64,000 nucleotides of DNA from Negativicoccus massiliensis (GTDB taxonomy: Bacteria; Bacillota; Negativicutes; Veillonellales; Negativicoccaceae). The notes below the pieces were generated by a model. It saw only the letters and a program-made list of their open reading frames with translations. It ran no database searches and was not told the DNA's origin. Positions 42,704 through 52,065 of this stretch are shown piece after piece. Position numbers and translations under genes: made by a program. Location: NCBI GenBank assembly GCA_900155405.1, contig LT700188.1:1054001-1118000 (forward strand), written 5' to 3'. Each line of letters begins with the position of its first letter. Within the stretch, counting starts at the first letter, position 1.

Positions 42704-44156
42704 GAAGTGGCTGCGTAAACTTCAAAAATTCAATCAATCGTTGTCCGTCAAGTTGACGTTTATGTACGGCGGGATGATGTTTCTCATCCTGATTTTTACC
42801 GCGTTTCTCGCGATCGGTAGCGTTCATTACCTCTTGATGCGACAGCTTCAATTTGACGTGCGCATGAGCGCACGTCAAACTGTTTTTTACCTGGATCATC
42901 ACGGCCAGGTGGACGCGAGTATTTTTCAGGGACAAAACGTGCTGACGTACGTTGATCTTGTGGTGTACAACGATAAAGGGCGGCCGATTCTTGACAATAT
43001 TACCCGCTACGAGCCCGGGCCGTCGCTGACGCCGGAGCAACTGCATCAGTTGAATGAAACGGATCCCGACGGCGCTCACTTTGAGGTCATTGATACGGAA
43101 AATGAACTGACCTATCGCTATCTCAAACGCTGGGAATCCGCGGACGGCAGGGTCTACTACCTGCAATTTATTCGCGGCGCGAAACGCGAACGCTTTTTCA
43201 TCGAGCTTTTGGTCCGTCAGATTCTCGTGACGGTGCTCGCCAGCTTGGGCGTCACGATTTTAGCGGGCGTGGTGCTGACGAATAAAGTGCTCGCTCCGTT
43301 GCGCGCGATGAAAGAACCGCTGAAACATATCGAAGTCAATGAAATGGGCTACCGTATTCCGTTGCCGGAATCGCGGGATGAGCAGTACGAACTGGCGGTG
43401 ACGATTAACCGCACGCTCGATCGTATCGAGCACGGGGTCGCGCAGCAGCGGCAGTTCGTCAGCGACGCGTCGCATGAGTTGCGTACGCCGATTACGGTGA
43501 TTAACGGGTATACGGACCTGTTAATTCGCTGGGGCGCGCAAGATCCCGAGACGCTTTCGGAATCGTTGGCGGCGATTCAGGCGGAAACGGAATACATGCG
43601 GCAGCTGATTGATCATTTGCTCTTTATCGCGCGCGCGAGCGCCGGCGAACTCAATATTCGCTTGCGACCGTTGGAAACATCGGAGATTGTGCGGGAAGTG
43701 TGGAACGGTTTGCAGATAGCGGATCGACAGGGACCGCATCACGAGCTGTATTTGGCGGCGAATGAATCGGCGCTGATTGAGGCGGACGATGCGCTTTTCA
43801 AACAATTGCTGCGCATTTTCCTCGACAACGCGGTGAAGTACACGCCGGAGGGTCGACGGATCATGCTTTCGGCAACCGTCACGGGCGCGCAATACATTGT
43901 CTCGATTATGGACGAAGGCGTCGGCATTTCGGAAAAAGATTTGCCGAATATCTTCACGCGTTTCTATCGCGTCGACTCCTCCCGTACCAAAGCGACAGGC
44001 GGCACCGGTTTGGGATTGGCGATCGCGCGCGATATCATTGATATGCATCACGCGGCGATTGAAGTCACGTCGGAGCTCGGTTCCGGCACGACATTCACAA
44101 TCACGTTCCCGCTGCTTTCCGAAAAAGACTCGGCGGAAATGTCGCCGGAGGACTGA
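42687..44156 (+). CDS. Membrane sensor histidine kinase
   Basis: A 489-residue sensor kinase. Transmembrane helices at about 23-47 and 172-196 enclose an extracytoplasmic sensor domain of about 120 residues. A HAMP linker, HisKA with H263 in SDASHELRTPITVING, and HATPase_c with the N box FLDNAVKYTPEG, the G1 box MDEGVGI, and GGTGLGLAIARD follow. Its layout resembles ArlS/CiaH-type kinases. The signal it senses is unknown. It overlaps the regulator gene by 17 bases. Confidence 0.92.
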   Translation: MSPAIKKWLRKLQKFNQSLSVKLTFMYGGMMFLILIFTAFLAIGSVHYLLMRQLQFDVRMSARQTVFYLDHHGQVDASIFQGQNVLTYVDLVVYNDKGRPILDNITRYEPGPSLTPEQLHQLNETDPDGAHFEVIDTENELTYRYLKRWESADGRVYYLQFIRGAKRERFFIELLVRQILVTVLASLGVTILAGVVLTNKVLAPLRAMKEPLKHIEVNEMGYRIPLPESRDEQYELAVTINRTLDRIEHGVAQQRQFVSDASHELRTPITVINGYTDLLIRWGAQDPETLSESLAAIQAETEYMRQLIDHLLFIARASAGELNIRLRPLETSEIVREVWNGLQIADRQGPHHELYLAANESALIEADDALFKQLLRIFLDNAVKYTPEGRRIMLSATVTGAQYIVSIMDEGVGISEKDLPNIFTRFYRVDSSRTKATGGTGLGLAIARDIIDMHHAAIEVTSELGSGTTFTITFPLLSEKDSAEMSPED

Positions 44157-44192
44157 AAAAGAACGGAGGTCGCGACCTCCGTTCTTTTTTTA
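44156..44192 (+). terminator. Intrinsic terminator of the two-component operon
   Basis: AAAAAGAACGGAGGTCG-CGACCTCCGTTCTTTTTTT, a long perfect hairpin right after the kinase stop. Confidence 0.92.
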
Positions 44193-44280
44193 TTTCAATT
44201 GTTATCTTTTGTAACTTTTCAATGTTGATTGTGGTAGAATAGATGAGATGTAATTTTATCGTTACGAGGAAAGGAACGGT

Positions 44281-45135
44281 ATGGAACAACCGTTAATGTT
44301 TGATATCCGTCATATGGCGCATGCCTATGTCGATGAAGACGGCAACACGGGGTACGCGCTCCGTGATGTCAGCGTGCAAATCAAACGCGGCGAATTTGTG
44401 GCTGTCATCGGCACGAACGGCAGCGGCAAGTCGACGTTCGCCAAGCATTTGAACGCGCTCTTGCTGCCCACGGAAGGAGACGTTTTGGTGGACGGCATTT
44501 CGGTGCGCGATGAAGCGAGGGTTTGGGATATTCGCAGCCGCGTCGGCATGGTTTTTCAAAATCCGGACAACCAAATTGTCGCGGCGGTCGTCGAAGAAGA
44601 TGTGGCCTTCGGTCCGGAAAATCTCGGCGTGCCGCGCGAAGAACTGCAGGAGCGCGTCGATGCGGCGCTGGCGGCGGTCGATATGACGGCGTACCGCAAA
44701 CACGCGCCGCACATGCTTTCGGGCGGGCAAAAACAGCGCGTGGCGATCGCGGGCGTATTGGCGATGCGTCCGGAATGCATCGTGCTGGACGAACCGACGG
44801 CGATGCTCGATCCGCGCGGTCGCGAAGAAGTCATGCGTACGGTGCAGGCCTTGCACGACGAACGCGGTATGACCGTCGTGTACATTACGCATTTTATGGA
44901 AGAAGCCGCGCAAGCGGATCGCATTCTCGTCATGATTAAAGGCGAACTGGTCATGGACGGCACGCCGCGTGAAATTTTCAGCGATGTCGCCCGCTTAAAA
45001 GAGCTCGGGCTCGATGTTCCGGTCGCCTCCGAAGTGGCGCACGATTTGCGCGCGGCGGGCCTGCCTTTGCGGGAAGACATCATCACGGATGAAGAGTTGG
45101 GAGAGGCGCTATGTCAATACAAATCAAAGCGGTAA
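44281..45135 (+). CDS. ecfA1: ECF transporter ATPase EcfA1
   Basis: A 284-residue ATPase of the energy-coupling factor module, which drives vitamin or metal S-components. Walker A GTNGSGKSTFAKHLNAL, the Q-loop FQNPDNQIVA, signature MLSGGQKQRVAIAGVLA, Walker B CIVLDEPTAMLD, and the H-loop YITHFMEEA are present. The D-N in the Q-loop and the order with a second ATPase and EcfT identify it as EcfA1. It overlaps ecfA2 by 25 bases. An extended -10 (TGGTAGAAT) precedes it. Confidence 0.94.
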   Translation: MEQPLMFDIRHMAHAYVDEDGNTGYALRDVSVQIKRGEFVAVIGTNGSGKSTFAKHLNALLLPTEGDVLVDGISVRDEARVWDIRSRVGMVFQNPDNQIVAAVVEEDVAFGPENLGVPREELQERVDAALAAVDMTAYRKHAPHMLSGGQKQRVAIAGVLAMRPECIVLDEPTAMLDPRGREEVMRTVQALHDERGMTVVYITHFMEEAAQADRILVMIKGELVMDGTPREIFSDVARLKELGLDVPVASEVAHDLRAAGLPLREDIITDEELGEALCQYKSKR

Positions 45136-46010
45136 ATTATACCTACGGCGCCGGCACTCCTTACGAAAAGCAGGCCTTGCGCAATATTAATCTGGAAATT
45201 AAAGAAGGCGAATTCGTCGGCATTATCGGGCATACCGGCTCGGGAAAATCGACATTGGTGCAACATCTGAACGGTTTGCTGTCGCCGACGTCGGGGACGG
45301 TCACGGTGGACGGCGTCAACCTCGCGGGCAAAGATGCGGCCGCGCGCAAGGCGCGACACAGCGTCGGCATGGTGTTTCAATATCCGGAGCACCAGCTCTT
45401 TGAAGAAACGATTCGCGCCGATATTGCGTTCGGCCCGACGAACCTGGGTCTTTCGGCGGCGAAGATTGATGAACGGGTCCGCGTGGCGATGCATTTTGTG
45501 GGGTTACCTTATGATGAATTCGCGGAACGCTCGCCGTTTCATCTTTCCGGCGGTCAACAACGCCGCGTGGCGATCGCGGGCGTGATTGCGATGCACCCGC
45601 GTTACCTCGTTTTGGACGAACCGTCGGCGGGTTTGGATCCGATCGGCCGACAGGCGATTTTCGATCGCGTGAAAGAGTGGCATGAAGATCGGCGCTTTAC
45701 GGTGATTTTGGTGTCTCACAATATGGAAGATATTTCCCGCTTGGCGTCGCGCGTGATTGTCTTGAATAAAGGGGAAATCATGCTCGACGGCAACCCGTTG
45801 GACATTTTTATCAATCGTCGCGCGGAACTCGCCGCGGCGGGCGTGGAAGCGCCTCCGGTGTCGAGACTTTTAGCGCGTATTAATGAGTGCGGTTGCGCGG
45901 TCGATGAACGCGCGATTGAGCCGGAAGAGGCGACGGCCAATATTTTGGCGGCGCTCGGCCAAACGCCGCGGACCAAAGCGGCGCGCGGCGCGCGACAGGG
46001 GAGACAATGA
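45111..46010 (+). CDS. ecfA2: ECF transporter ATPase EcfA2
   Basis: A 299-residue partner ATPase. Walker A GHTGSGKSTLVQHLNGLL, the EcfA2-type Q-loop FQYPEHQLFEETI, signature HLSGGQQRRVAIAGVIA, Walker B YLVLDEPSAGLDP, and the H-loop VSHNMEDI are present. It forms a heterodimer with EcfA1. Its stop overlaps the ecfT start region. No S-component is encoded nearby, so this is probably a group II module shared by scattered S-components. Confidence 0.95.
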   Translation: MSIQIKAVNYTYGAGTPYEKQALRNINLEIKEGEFVGIIGHTGSGKSTLVQHLNGLLSPTSGTVTVDGVNLAGKDAAARKARHSVGMVFQYPEHQLFEETIRADIAFGPTNLGLSAAKIDERVRVAMHFVGLPYDEFAERSPFHLSGGQQRRVAIAGVIAMHPRYLVLDEPSAGLDPIGRQAIFDRVKEWHEDRRFTVILVSHNMEDISRLASRVIVLNKGEIMLDGNPLDIFINRRAELAAAGVEAPPVSRLLARINECGCAVDERAIEPEEATANILAALGQTPRTKAARGARQGRQ

Positions 46011-46810
46011 TGCTGGGCAATATTACATTGGGACAATACTATCCGACAACATCATTCATGCACAGTCTCGATCCGCGAACGAAGCTTCTCTGCACGATGA
46101 TTTTCATCGTCGGCATTTTTCTCGCCGATACCTGGGTCGCGTACGGCGTGGTGACGGCATTTGTACTGCTGGGCATCGCGCTTTCGAATTTGCCGCTTTC
46201 CCTCGTGTGGAAGGCGGTCAAACCGCTTTGGATTATTATCGTCTTCACGATGGTGATCCATGTCTTCACTACTCCGGGCACGCTCGTTTGGCAATGGGGC
46301 TGGCTGCATGTGACGGAAGAAGGCTTGCGGCAAGGTGCGATGATGACGATGCGACTGGTTTACTTAATCACTTTTTCCGCGCTGCTCACGTACACCACGA
46401 GCCCGATTGTTTTGACCGACGGCATTGAACAATTGCTGAATCCGTTCCGCGGCATCGGCGTGCCGGCGCATGAATTGGCGATGATGATGACGATCGCGTT
46501 ACGGTTTATCCCGACATTGCTGCAGGAAACGGAACGCATCATGAAAGCGCAAAAAGCGCGCGGGGCGGATTTTGAATCCGGCAATCTGATCCGCCGCGGC
46601 AAAGCCTTGGTGCCGCTGATGGTGCCGCTGTTTGTGAGCGCTTTTCGGCGCGCGGATGAACTCGCGACCGCGATGGAAGCGCGTTGCTATCGCGGCGGTG
46701 AAAATCGGACGCGGCTGCATGAACTGCATTACGAAAAGGTGGACATGGTCGCGTTTGCGGCTACGGTCGCGGTCGTTTTGGTGCTTGCGGTTTTGCGATG
46801 GCTGCACTGA
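46010..46810 (+). CDS. ecfT: ECF transporter transmembrane protein EcfT
   Basis: A 266-residue membrane scaffold that links the ATPase pair to the S-component. N-terminal MLGNITLGQYYPTTSFMHSL, then LDPRTKLLCTM, five hydrophobic helices, and the coupling-helix motifs QKARGADF and AMEARCYRGG (the two Ala-Arg-Gly-type signatures) are typical. ATGs occur at 46007 and 46010; the second has better spacing from GGGGAG and matches the usual ML start. It overlaps truA by 13 bases. Confidence 0.94.
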   Translation: MLGNITLGQYYPTTSFMHSLDPRTKLLCTMIFIVGIFLADTWVAYGVVTAFVLLGIALSNLPLSLVWKAVKPLWIIIVFTMVIHVFTTPGTLVWQWGWLHVTEEGLRQGAMMTMRLVYLITFSALLTYTTSPIVLTDGIEQLLNPFRGIGVPAHELAMMMTIALRFIPTLLQETERIMKAQKARGADFESGNLIRRGKALVPLMVPLFVSAFRRADELATAMEARCYRGGENRTRLHELHYEKVDMVAFAATVAVVLVLAVLRWLH

Positions 46811-47604
46811 GAAATATTCACATCACCGTCGCGTATGACGGTAGCCCCTTTGTCGGTTTTCAGCGACAGTTGAACGGCATGGCGGTGCAGGAAGTGATCG
46901 AAGACGTACTGCGCCGCATCTTGGGACAAAAAACGACGCTGTACTTCGTGGCGCGCACCGACTCGGGCGTGCACGCGTGGGCGCAGGAGTGCACGTTCTA
47001 TACGACCGGCACGATTCCCGGCGAACGGTTCGCGTCCGCGATGAACGCGCTTTTGCCGCCGGCCGTGCGCGTGCGAAAAAGCCGCGAAGTGCCGGAAGAT
47101 TACAGCGTGCGTCGGCAAAATACGGGCAAGACCTATCTTTACCAGATTTTACGCGGTCGCGATGACGACCCGTTTCGTTATCGCTACGTCTGGCGGCTCG
47201 GTTACGCGCTTGACGTGGCGACCGTGCGCGCGGCGGCGCAAGTATTATGCGGCACGCATGACTTTACGGCGTATCGCGGCAATAATTCCGTGCCGAGCAA
47301 TCCGGTGCGCACGATTTACGATATTCATATCGAGGAAGCGGACGACCTGCTGAAAATTTACGTGACGGGCGACGGCTTCCTGTACAAAATGGTGCGCAAT
47401 ATTGTCGGGGCGCTTGTCGATTGCGGACGCGGCCGCAAAACGCCGGCCGATCTTGTCGCGATCGGGGAGAGTAAAGATCGCCGCCGACTCGGCATGACCG
47501 CGCCGGCGCAGGGGCTCTGCCTTTTGCATGTGTATTTCGAGGCCGTCACGCCGGAGGCGATCGCTGAAGCGCGGACGCTTGCCGTGCCGTTATGGCAAAT
47601 GTAA
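46798..47604 (+). CDS. truA: tRNA pseudouridine(38-40) synthase
   Basis: A 268-residue TruA that isomerises uridines 38-40 in tRNA anticodon arms. The catalytic Asp is in ARTDSGVHAWAQ, with VAYDGSPFVGFQRQ before it and a C-terminal FLYKMVRNIVGAL block. The ecfA1-ecfA2-ecfT-truA order is widespread in Firmicutes. A terminator follows. Confidence 0.96.
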   Translation: MAALRNIHITVAYDGSPFVGFQRQLNGMAVQEVIEDVLRRILGQKTTLYFVARTDSGVHAWAQECTFYTTGTIPGERFASAMNALLPPAVRVRKSREVPEDYSVRRQNTGKTYLYQILRGRDDDPFRYRYVWRLGYALDVATVRAAAQVLCGTHDFTAYRGNNSVPSNPVRTIYDIHIEEADDLLKIYVTGDGFLYKMVRNIVGALVDCGRGRKTPADLVAIGESKDRRRLGMTAPAQGLCLLHVYFEAVTPEAIAEARTLAVPLWQM

Positions 47605-47636
47605 ATGCCAACCGATGCGGCGATATGGATTTGCAA

Positions 47637-47675
47637 ATAAAAAGAAACAGACCGTAAGGGTCTGTTTCTTTTTAT
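47637..47675 (+). terminator. Intrinsic terminator of the ecf-truA operon
   Basis: AAAAAGAAACAGACC-GTAA-GGGTCTGTTTCTTTTTA, a long hairpin and T run. The following stretch to 47903 holds no gene that I can support; a -10-like TTATAA lies near 47868. Confidence 0.9.
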
Positions 47676-47903
47676 TTTCGGCTGTTTTCGCGCGTCCGAT
47701 CATGAGCCGCGTCGCCATGAACAGCGGCCAACGGTCCGTTTTTCGAAAAATGCATCATGGCAATGCGTGTCATGCGATTCGACCTTATATTGGGGTAAGG
47801 AGTGCGTAAAAATTTTTTTCACAGCATTTCTTTAGGGTGGCATACCTGCTTCAAATAGCGTACACTTATAAGAGAAGGTTTTGTAAAAGAACGGAGGAAT
47901 CCC

Positions 47904-48540
47904 ATGAAAAATCTACGTAAATTAACTTTACTTTGCGGTTTACTGACCGCGGTTTCACTCAGCGTCTGCGCGATGCCGACGACTACGACGACATGGAGTC
48001 AGAGCGAGGTAAAAATCTCCGGGCAACCGGTCGCTTCCGCGCGCATTAATAAAGCATTGGCTCATTATACGAGTGAAGCGCGCCAAAATGGTGAAAAAAA
48101 TTCAGGCCGAAGCGCAAAGCATGCAGGAACGCAGCTGGTCGTACGAACATAACTACACGCAAAAAGCGACGTACTGCAGCGATCAATATATTTCCTTTTT
48201 GACGGAGGAATATACGTACGAAGGCGGTCCGCACGGCTACACCGAAACGCGCGGACTCGTGTTCGCCACGAAGACGGGCGAGAAAGTCACGCTGGAACAA
48301 TATCTCGGCCGCTCCCGCACGGAGTTGCGGACGCTGCTGGGAGATATAGTGCGCAACGATTTGGACGCGCGCGATATAGTGTACTTTGAAGACGAGTTGC
48401 CGGCGGCGCTGGCGACGGATGCGCCGTACAATTATTACATCGATCAGGCGGGACACGCGATGTTGCTGTTCAATCAGTATGAAATCGCGCCGTACTCCTC
48501 GGGATTGATCAGCATCGACGTATCGTCGCTGCGCAAATAA
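47904..48540 (+). pseudogene. Exported DUF3298/DUF4163-type protein, frameshifted at an A7 run
   Basis: The first frame (47904-48152) gives a signal peptide and the start of the mature protein (WSQSEVKISGQPVASARINKA) and then runs into an out-of-frame tail. The second frame carries the rest to 48540, including YTYEGGPHGYTETRG and the DUF3298-type LVFATKTGEKVTLEQYLG. Removing one A from the run of seven at 48094-48100 joins them. The repaired segment from IN(K/A) to SDQYIS then aligns without gaps over 50 residues with the paralogue at 48610. So this is a recent frameshift, a slippage-prone switch or a sequencing error. DUF3298 domains occur in RsiV and PdaC, which bind lysozyme or peptidoglycan. 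Confidence 0.78.
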
Positions 48541-48609
48541 ATCGGACAGATACGCTGCCTGTTGGCGGCGATCATTAATAAATAGAATGAGAGAAAGTGG
48601 GAGGACTTT

Positions 48610-49242
48610 ATGAAAAAATTATTTCTTTTGGCAGGCGTCATGATGACGCTCGCGCTCGGCACGGTGAGCGCCAACGATTACAGTGATGTGGCGGGAGTCA
48701 GCGTAAGCCTTTCCGAACGTCCGCGCGTGGAAGCGAAGATCAACGCGACGCTCGCGAAAGACGTGGCGCGCGCGCAGCATGCGGGTACGCAGTTGTTGGC
48801 GAAAGAAGCACCGACGACGGGGCCCGTGTTGCCTCACTGGCAGATCTACAGTCAGCAGGTGACTTACCAGAGCGACCGCTATCTTTCCGTTGTGGCGAAA
48901 GGCAGCACGTTTAACGGCGGCGCGCATCCCGATACGCAATGGCGAGCTTGGGTGTTTGATAAACAAAACGGTCAAACGGTTAAATTGGCGGACTTTTTAG
49001 GGGAACGCTCCAATGCCGCGACGAATCGCCTGGTACGCGCTTACGTGCAACGCGCGCTGGCGGCGCGGGCGATCGAATACTGGCCGGAAGAACTTGCCAA
49101 AGCGACGGCCGTTTACAATGATTTGCCGTACTATTTGAATGATCATGGCGACGCCGTGGTGATTTTCAATCCGGCGCAAATTGCTCCGTACGCGACGGGC
49201 GTGTTGGAAGTCGTCGTACCGGCGCGCTTGCAACATAACTGA
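48610..49242 (+). CDS. Exported DUF3298-type protein
   Basis: A 210-residue secreted protein with a signal peptide of about 21 residues (LAGVMMTLALGTVSA). The mature part contains YQSDRYLSVVAKGSTFNGGA, WVFDKQNGQTVKLADFLG and a C-terminal VIFNPAQIAPYATGVLEV, the DUF3298 layout. It is an intact paralogue of the frameshifted gene just upstream. The ATG follows GGGAGGA. A role at the cell envelope is likely but not specified by the sequence. Confidence 0.78.
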   Translation: MKKLFLLAGVMMTLALGTVSANDYSDVAGVSVSLSERPRVEAKINATLAKDVARAQHAGTQLLAKEAPTTGPVLPHWQIYSQQVTYQSDRYLSVVAKGSTFNGGAHPDTQWRAWVFDKQNGQTVKLADFLGERSNAATNRLVRAYVQRALAARAIEYWPEELAKATAVYNDLPYYLNDHGDAVVIFNPAQIAPYATGVLEVVVPARLQHN

Positions 49243-49273
49243 AGCATAGCAGTCAGTGAAGGAGGGTTTTACT

Positions 49274-51022
49274 TTGCAGACGAGAGAAGATTTTGTCTGG
49301 AAGATGGGCGGCCAGCAGGGCGAAGGAATTGAATCCGGCGGTGAAATTCTCGCCAAAGTGCTCGCCGCGCTCGGCTATTCACTGTTTTCCCAGCGTTTAT
49401 TCGCTTCGCGCATCAAGGGCGGGCATACGACCTTCGCATTGCGGATCGCGAGCCACCAGCTGGGAACGATCGGCGAAGGCGTGGACAACCTGATCGCGCT
49501 TGATCAGGAAACGATTGATCAGCACGGTCACGAATTGCGTTCGGGCGGCGTGTTGATCGCCGATACGAAATTCGCGCCGAAAGGCGATAGCTTGCCGGCG
49601 GGCGTCACGCTTCTGGCGTTGCCGATCACAGATACCGCCAAAGAATGCGGCTCGCTGCAAATGAAAAATATTGTGGCGCTCGGCATGTCGGTCGCGTACT
49701 TGGGCTTCCCGCGCGAACGTTTCATCGCGGCGATTTCGGATCGCTTCGCGAAAAAGACGCAGGAAGTGATCGCGGCCAACGTGCGCGCGTTCAACGAGGG
49801 GGCGCGTCTGGTCGATGAGCAGAAAGATAATTTTGCGGCGCCCGGAAGCTTGCCCGAACCGCCGGATGCCGATCTGCTGTTTTTGATGGGGAACGAAGCG
49901 ATCGCGCTCGGCGCTCTCGCGGCGGGTGCCCGCTTCATGGCGAGCTACCCGATTACGCCGGCGTCCGAAATCATGGAATACATGATTCAGGCGATTGACC
50001 GTGTGCACGGCGCCGTTGTGCAAACAGAAGATGAACTGGCGTCCTGCATGATGGCGATCGGCGCGAACTTCGCCGGCGTCCGCGCGTTCACCGCGACATC
50101 GGGCCCGGGCTTGTCGCTGATGGCGGAATCGATTTCGCTGGCGACGATCGCGGAAATTCCGATGGTCATTATTGATGTCATGCGAGCCGGCCCGTCGACG
50201 GGCATGGCGACCAAGGTCGAACAAAGCGATATCATGGCGGCGATTTACAGCGCGCACGGCGACGTGGGCAAAATTGTCGTCGCGCCGACCTCCACCGAGG
50301 AATGTTTTTACGTGACGGCGGAAGCATTCAATCTCGCGGAACAATACCAATGTCCGGTCATTGTCTTGGCCGATTTGCAGCAGGGTTTGAATAAACAAAG
50401 CGTACCGGCGCTCGATCTCAGCCGCGTCAAAATTGAACGCGGTAATTTGCAGACGAAGGATTTGCCGGAACTGATTCGACCGGATTATTTCGCGCGTTTC
50501 GCCGATACCGAATCGGGCATTTCGCCGCGAACGATTCCGGGCACGCCGAACGGCATGTTCCTGTCCACCGGTTTGGAACACGACACGGTCGGTAAGCCGG
50601 CGGAAGCGCCGTCGAATCGCGTCGTGCAGACGGATAAACGTTTGCGTAAATTCACGACAGTGGCCGATCATTTCGCGCCGCTCGCCGTCGATGCGCCGAC
50701 GGAAGAGGCCGACGTGCTGCTGATTTCGATCAATTCCGCCTGCGGCGCGGCCGCGGAGGCGGCGGAGCCTTTACGCAAGGAAGGCGTTAAAGTTAATCGC
50801 ATCGGTTTGCGACTCCTGGAACCGTTCCCGGCCGAAGCGTTGCGCCCGTATGTCGAAAAGGCGAAAAAAGTGCTCGTACTCGAACAAAATGCGACGGGAC
50901 AACTTACTAAGCTCCTGACGATGCATTTGCCCGAATTGGCACCGTTTTTCATGTTAAAACGTTATGACGGACTGACACTGACGCCGAGTCAGATTGTAGC
51001 CCGCGTCAAGGAGGTGCTCTGA
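49274..51022 (+). CDS. korA: 2-oxoacid:ferredoxin oxidoreductase, fused gamma-alpha subunit
   Basis: A 582-residue subunit of a 2-oxoacid ferredoxin oxidoreductase (2-oxoglutarate type most likely). The N-terminal gamma domain (about 1-185) has GQQGEGIESGGEILAK, then SRIKGGHT. The alpha domain starts near 205 with LLFLMGNEAIALGALAAGAR and has YPITPASEIMEYM, TATSGPGLSLMAE and the VEQSDIMAA motif. A C-terminal domain begins near 475. The TTG at 49274 is chosen because GGAGGG lies 7 bases upstream; a GTG at 49256 would precede that site. It acts with KorB, coupled by a one-base overlap. Confidence 0.9.
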   Translation: MQTREDFVWKMGGQQGEGIESGGEILAKVLAALGYSLFSQRLFASRIKGGHTTFALRIASHQLGTIGEGVDNLIALDQETIDQHGHELRSGGVLIADTKFAPKGDSLPAGVTLLALPITDTAKECGSLQMKNIVALGMSVAYLGFPRERFIAAISDRFAKKTQEVIAANVRAFNEGARLVDEQKDNFAAPGSLPEPPDADLLFLMGNEAIALGALAAGARFMASYPITPASEIMEYMIQAIDRVHGAVVQTEDELASCMMAIGANFAGVRAFTATSGPGLSLMAESISLATIAEIPMVIIDVMRAGPSTGMATKVEQSDIMAAIYSAHGDVGKIVVAPTSTEECFYVTAEAFNLAEQYQCPVIVLADLQQGLNKQSVPALDLSRVKIERGNLQTKDLPELIRPDYFARFADTESGISPRTIPGTPNGMFLSTGLEHDTVGKPAEAPSNRVVQTDKRLRKFTTVADHFAPLAVDAPTEEADVLLISINSACGAAAEAAEPLRKEGVKVNRIGLRLLEPFPAEALRPYVEKAKKVLVLEQNATGQLTKLLTMHLPELAPFFMLKRYDGLTLTPSQIVARVKEVL

Positions 51023-51885
51023 TGGCGAACGCACGGGAGTATAAAAACGCGATTCAGCCGAACTGGTGCCCCGGCTGCGGCGACTTCGGCATTCAGATGG
51101 CGATTCAGGAAGCCGCTTCGAAACGCGATATTCCTTTTGAAAAATTAATGCTGATTTCCGGTATCGGTTGTTCGAGCCGCATCGGCGGTTACCTGTACTG
51201 CTACGGCGCGCATACGACGCACGGCCGCGCATTACCGTTCGCGCAGGGCGTGAAATTGGCGAACCGCGACTTGGAAGTGGTGGTCTGCTCGGGCGACGGC
51301 GACGCGTACGCGATCGGCATGGGACACACCATCCATGCGATTAAGCGTAATTTGAATATTACCTACATCGTTTTCGATAACCATGTCTATGGTCTTACCA
51401 AAGGCCAGACCAGTCCGCGCAGCTCGCTCGGCTTCGTGACGAAGACGACGCCGCACGGCAATGTGGAAACGCCGCTGGCGGTATCGTCGATGGCGCTGGC
51501 CGCCGGCGCGGGATTTGTGGCGCAGGGATACGCGCTGGACCGGCGCGGGCTCGTGGATATCATCATGCGCGGCATGGATTACCACGGTTTCTCTTTCATC
51601 AATGTCTTTACGCCTTGCGTTACGTACAATAAATACAATACGTACGAATGGTTCAAAGAACATCTCACCGATGTGAGCGATGTGGCCGATTACGATCCCG
51701 CCGATAAAGCGCGCGCGTTGACGCTGTTGAACGAACGGGAAGGTTTGGTTACCGGCGTGCTCTACGAAGAAAAAGATCGTCCGAGTTATGAAGATTTGAT
51801 TGATCTTGCGGAAGAGCCGTTAGCCGCCAAGGTCGAAACGATTAATGAAAAAACGTTTACCGACCTCATTGCGGCATTTCGTTAA
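51022..51885 (+). CDS. korB: 2-oxoacid:ferredoxin oxidoreductase, TPP-binding beta subunit
   Basis: A 287-residue subunit that binds thiamine diphosphate. The N-terminal WCPGCGDFGIQM, GIGCSSRIGGYLYCYGAHTTH, and TPP motif CSGDGDAYAIGMGH with the following DNHVYGLTKGQTSPRS identify KorB. With KorA it oxidatively decarboxylates 2-oxoglutarate (or a related acid) to the CoA ester and reduces ferredoxin, as expected in an anaerobe. A short hairpin follows the stop. Confidence 0.93.
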   Translation: MANAREYKNAIQPNWCPGCGDFGIQMAIQEAASKRDIPFEKLMLISGIGCSSRIGGYLYCYGAHTTHGRALPFAQGVKLANRDLEVVVCSGDGDAYAIGMGHTIHAIKRNLNITYIVFDNHVYGLTKGQTSPRSSLGFVTKTTPHGNVETPLAVSSMALAAGAGFVAQGYALDRRGLVDIIMRGMDYHGFSFINVFTPCVTYNKYNTYEWFKEHLTDVSDVADYDPADKARALTLLNEREGLVTGVLYEEKDRPSYEDLIDLAEEPLAAKVETINEKTFTDLIAAFR

Positions 51886-51912
51886 TCTCCTGAAACGGGG
51901 ACAAAATAATAC

Positions 51913-51943
51913 AAAAGCAGCTGGTATTACGCAGCTGCTTTTA
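51913..51943 (+). terminator. Probable terminator after korB
   Basis: AAAAGCAGCTG-GTATTACG-CAGCTGCTTTT hairpin. The T run is short, so termination may be partial. Confidence 0.6.
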
Positions 51944-52065
51944 AAATTTCGAAAAAACGGCTGGCGCGCCGGCCTGAAAAATGAAAAGTGCGCTTTATAC
52001 GGGGACGTCGGGGCGTTAAATGTGCTAAAATAAATCATAATAGTATCTTTAGGAGGAAGCGCGTT

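Noticed and set aside
49397-50671. Minus-strand open frame of 424 codons
   Set aside because: Antisense to korA; Arg/His-rich shadow composition.
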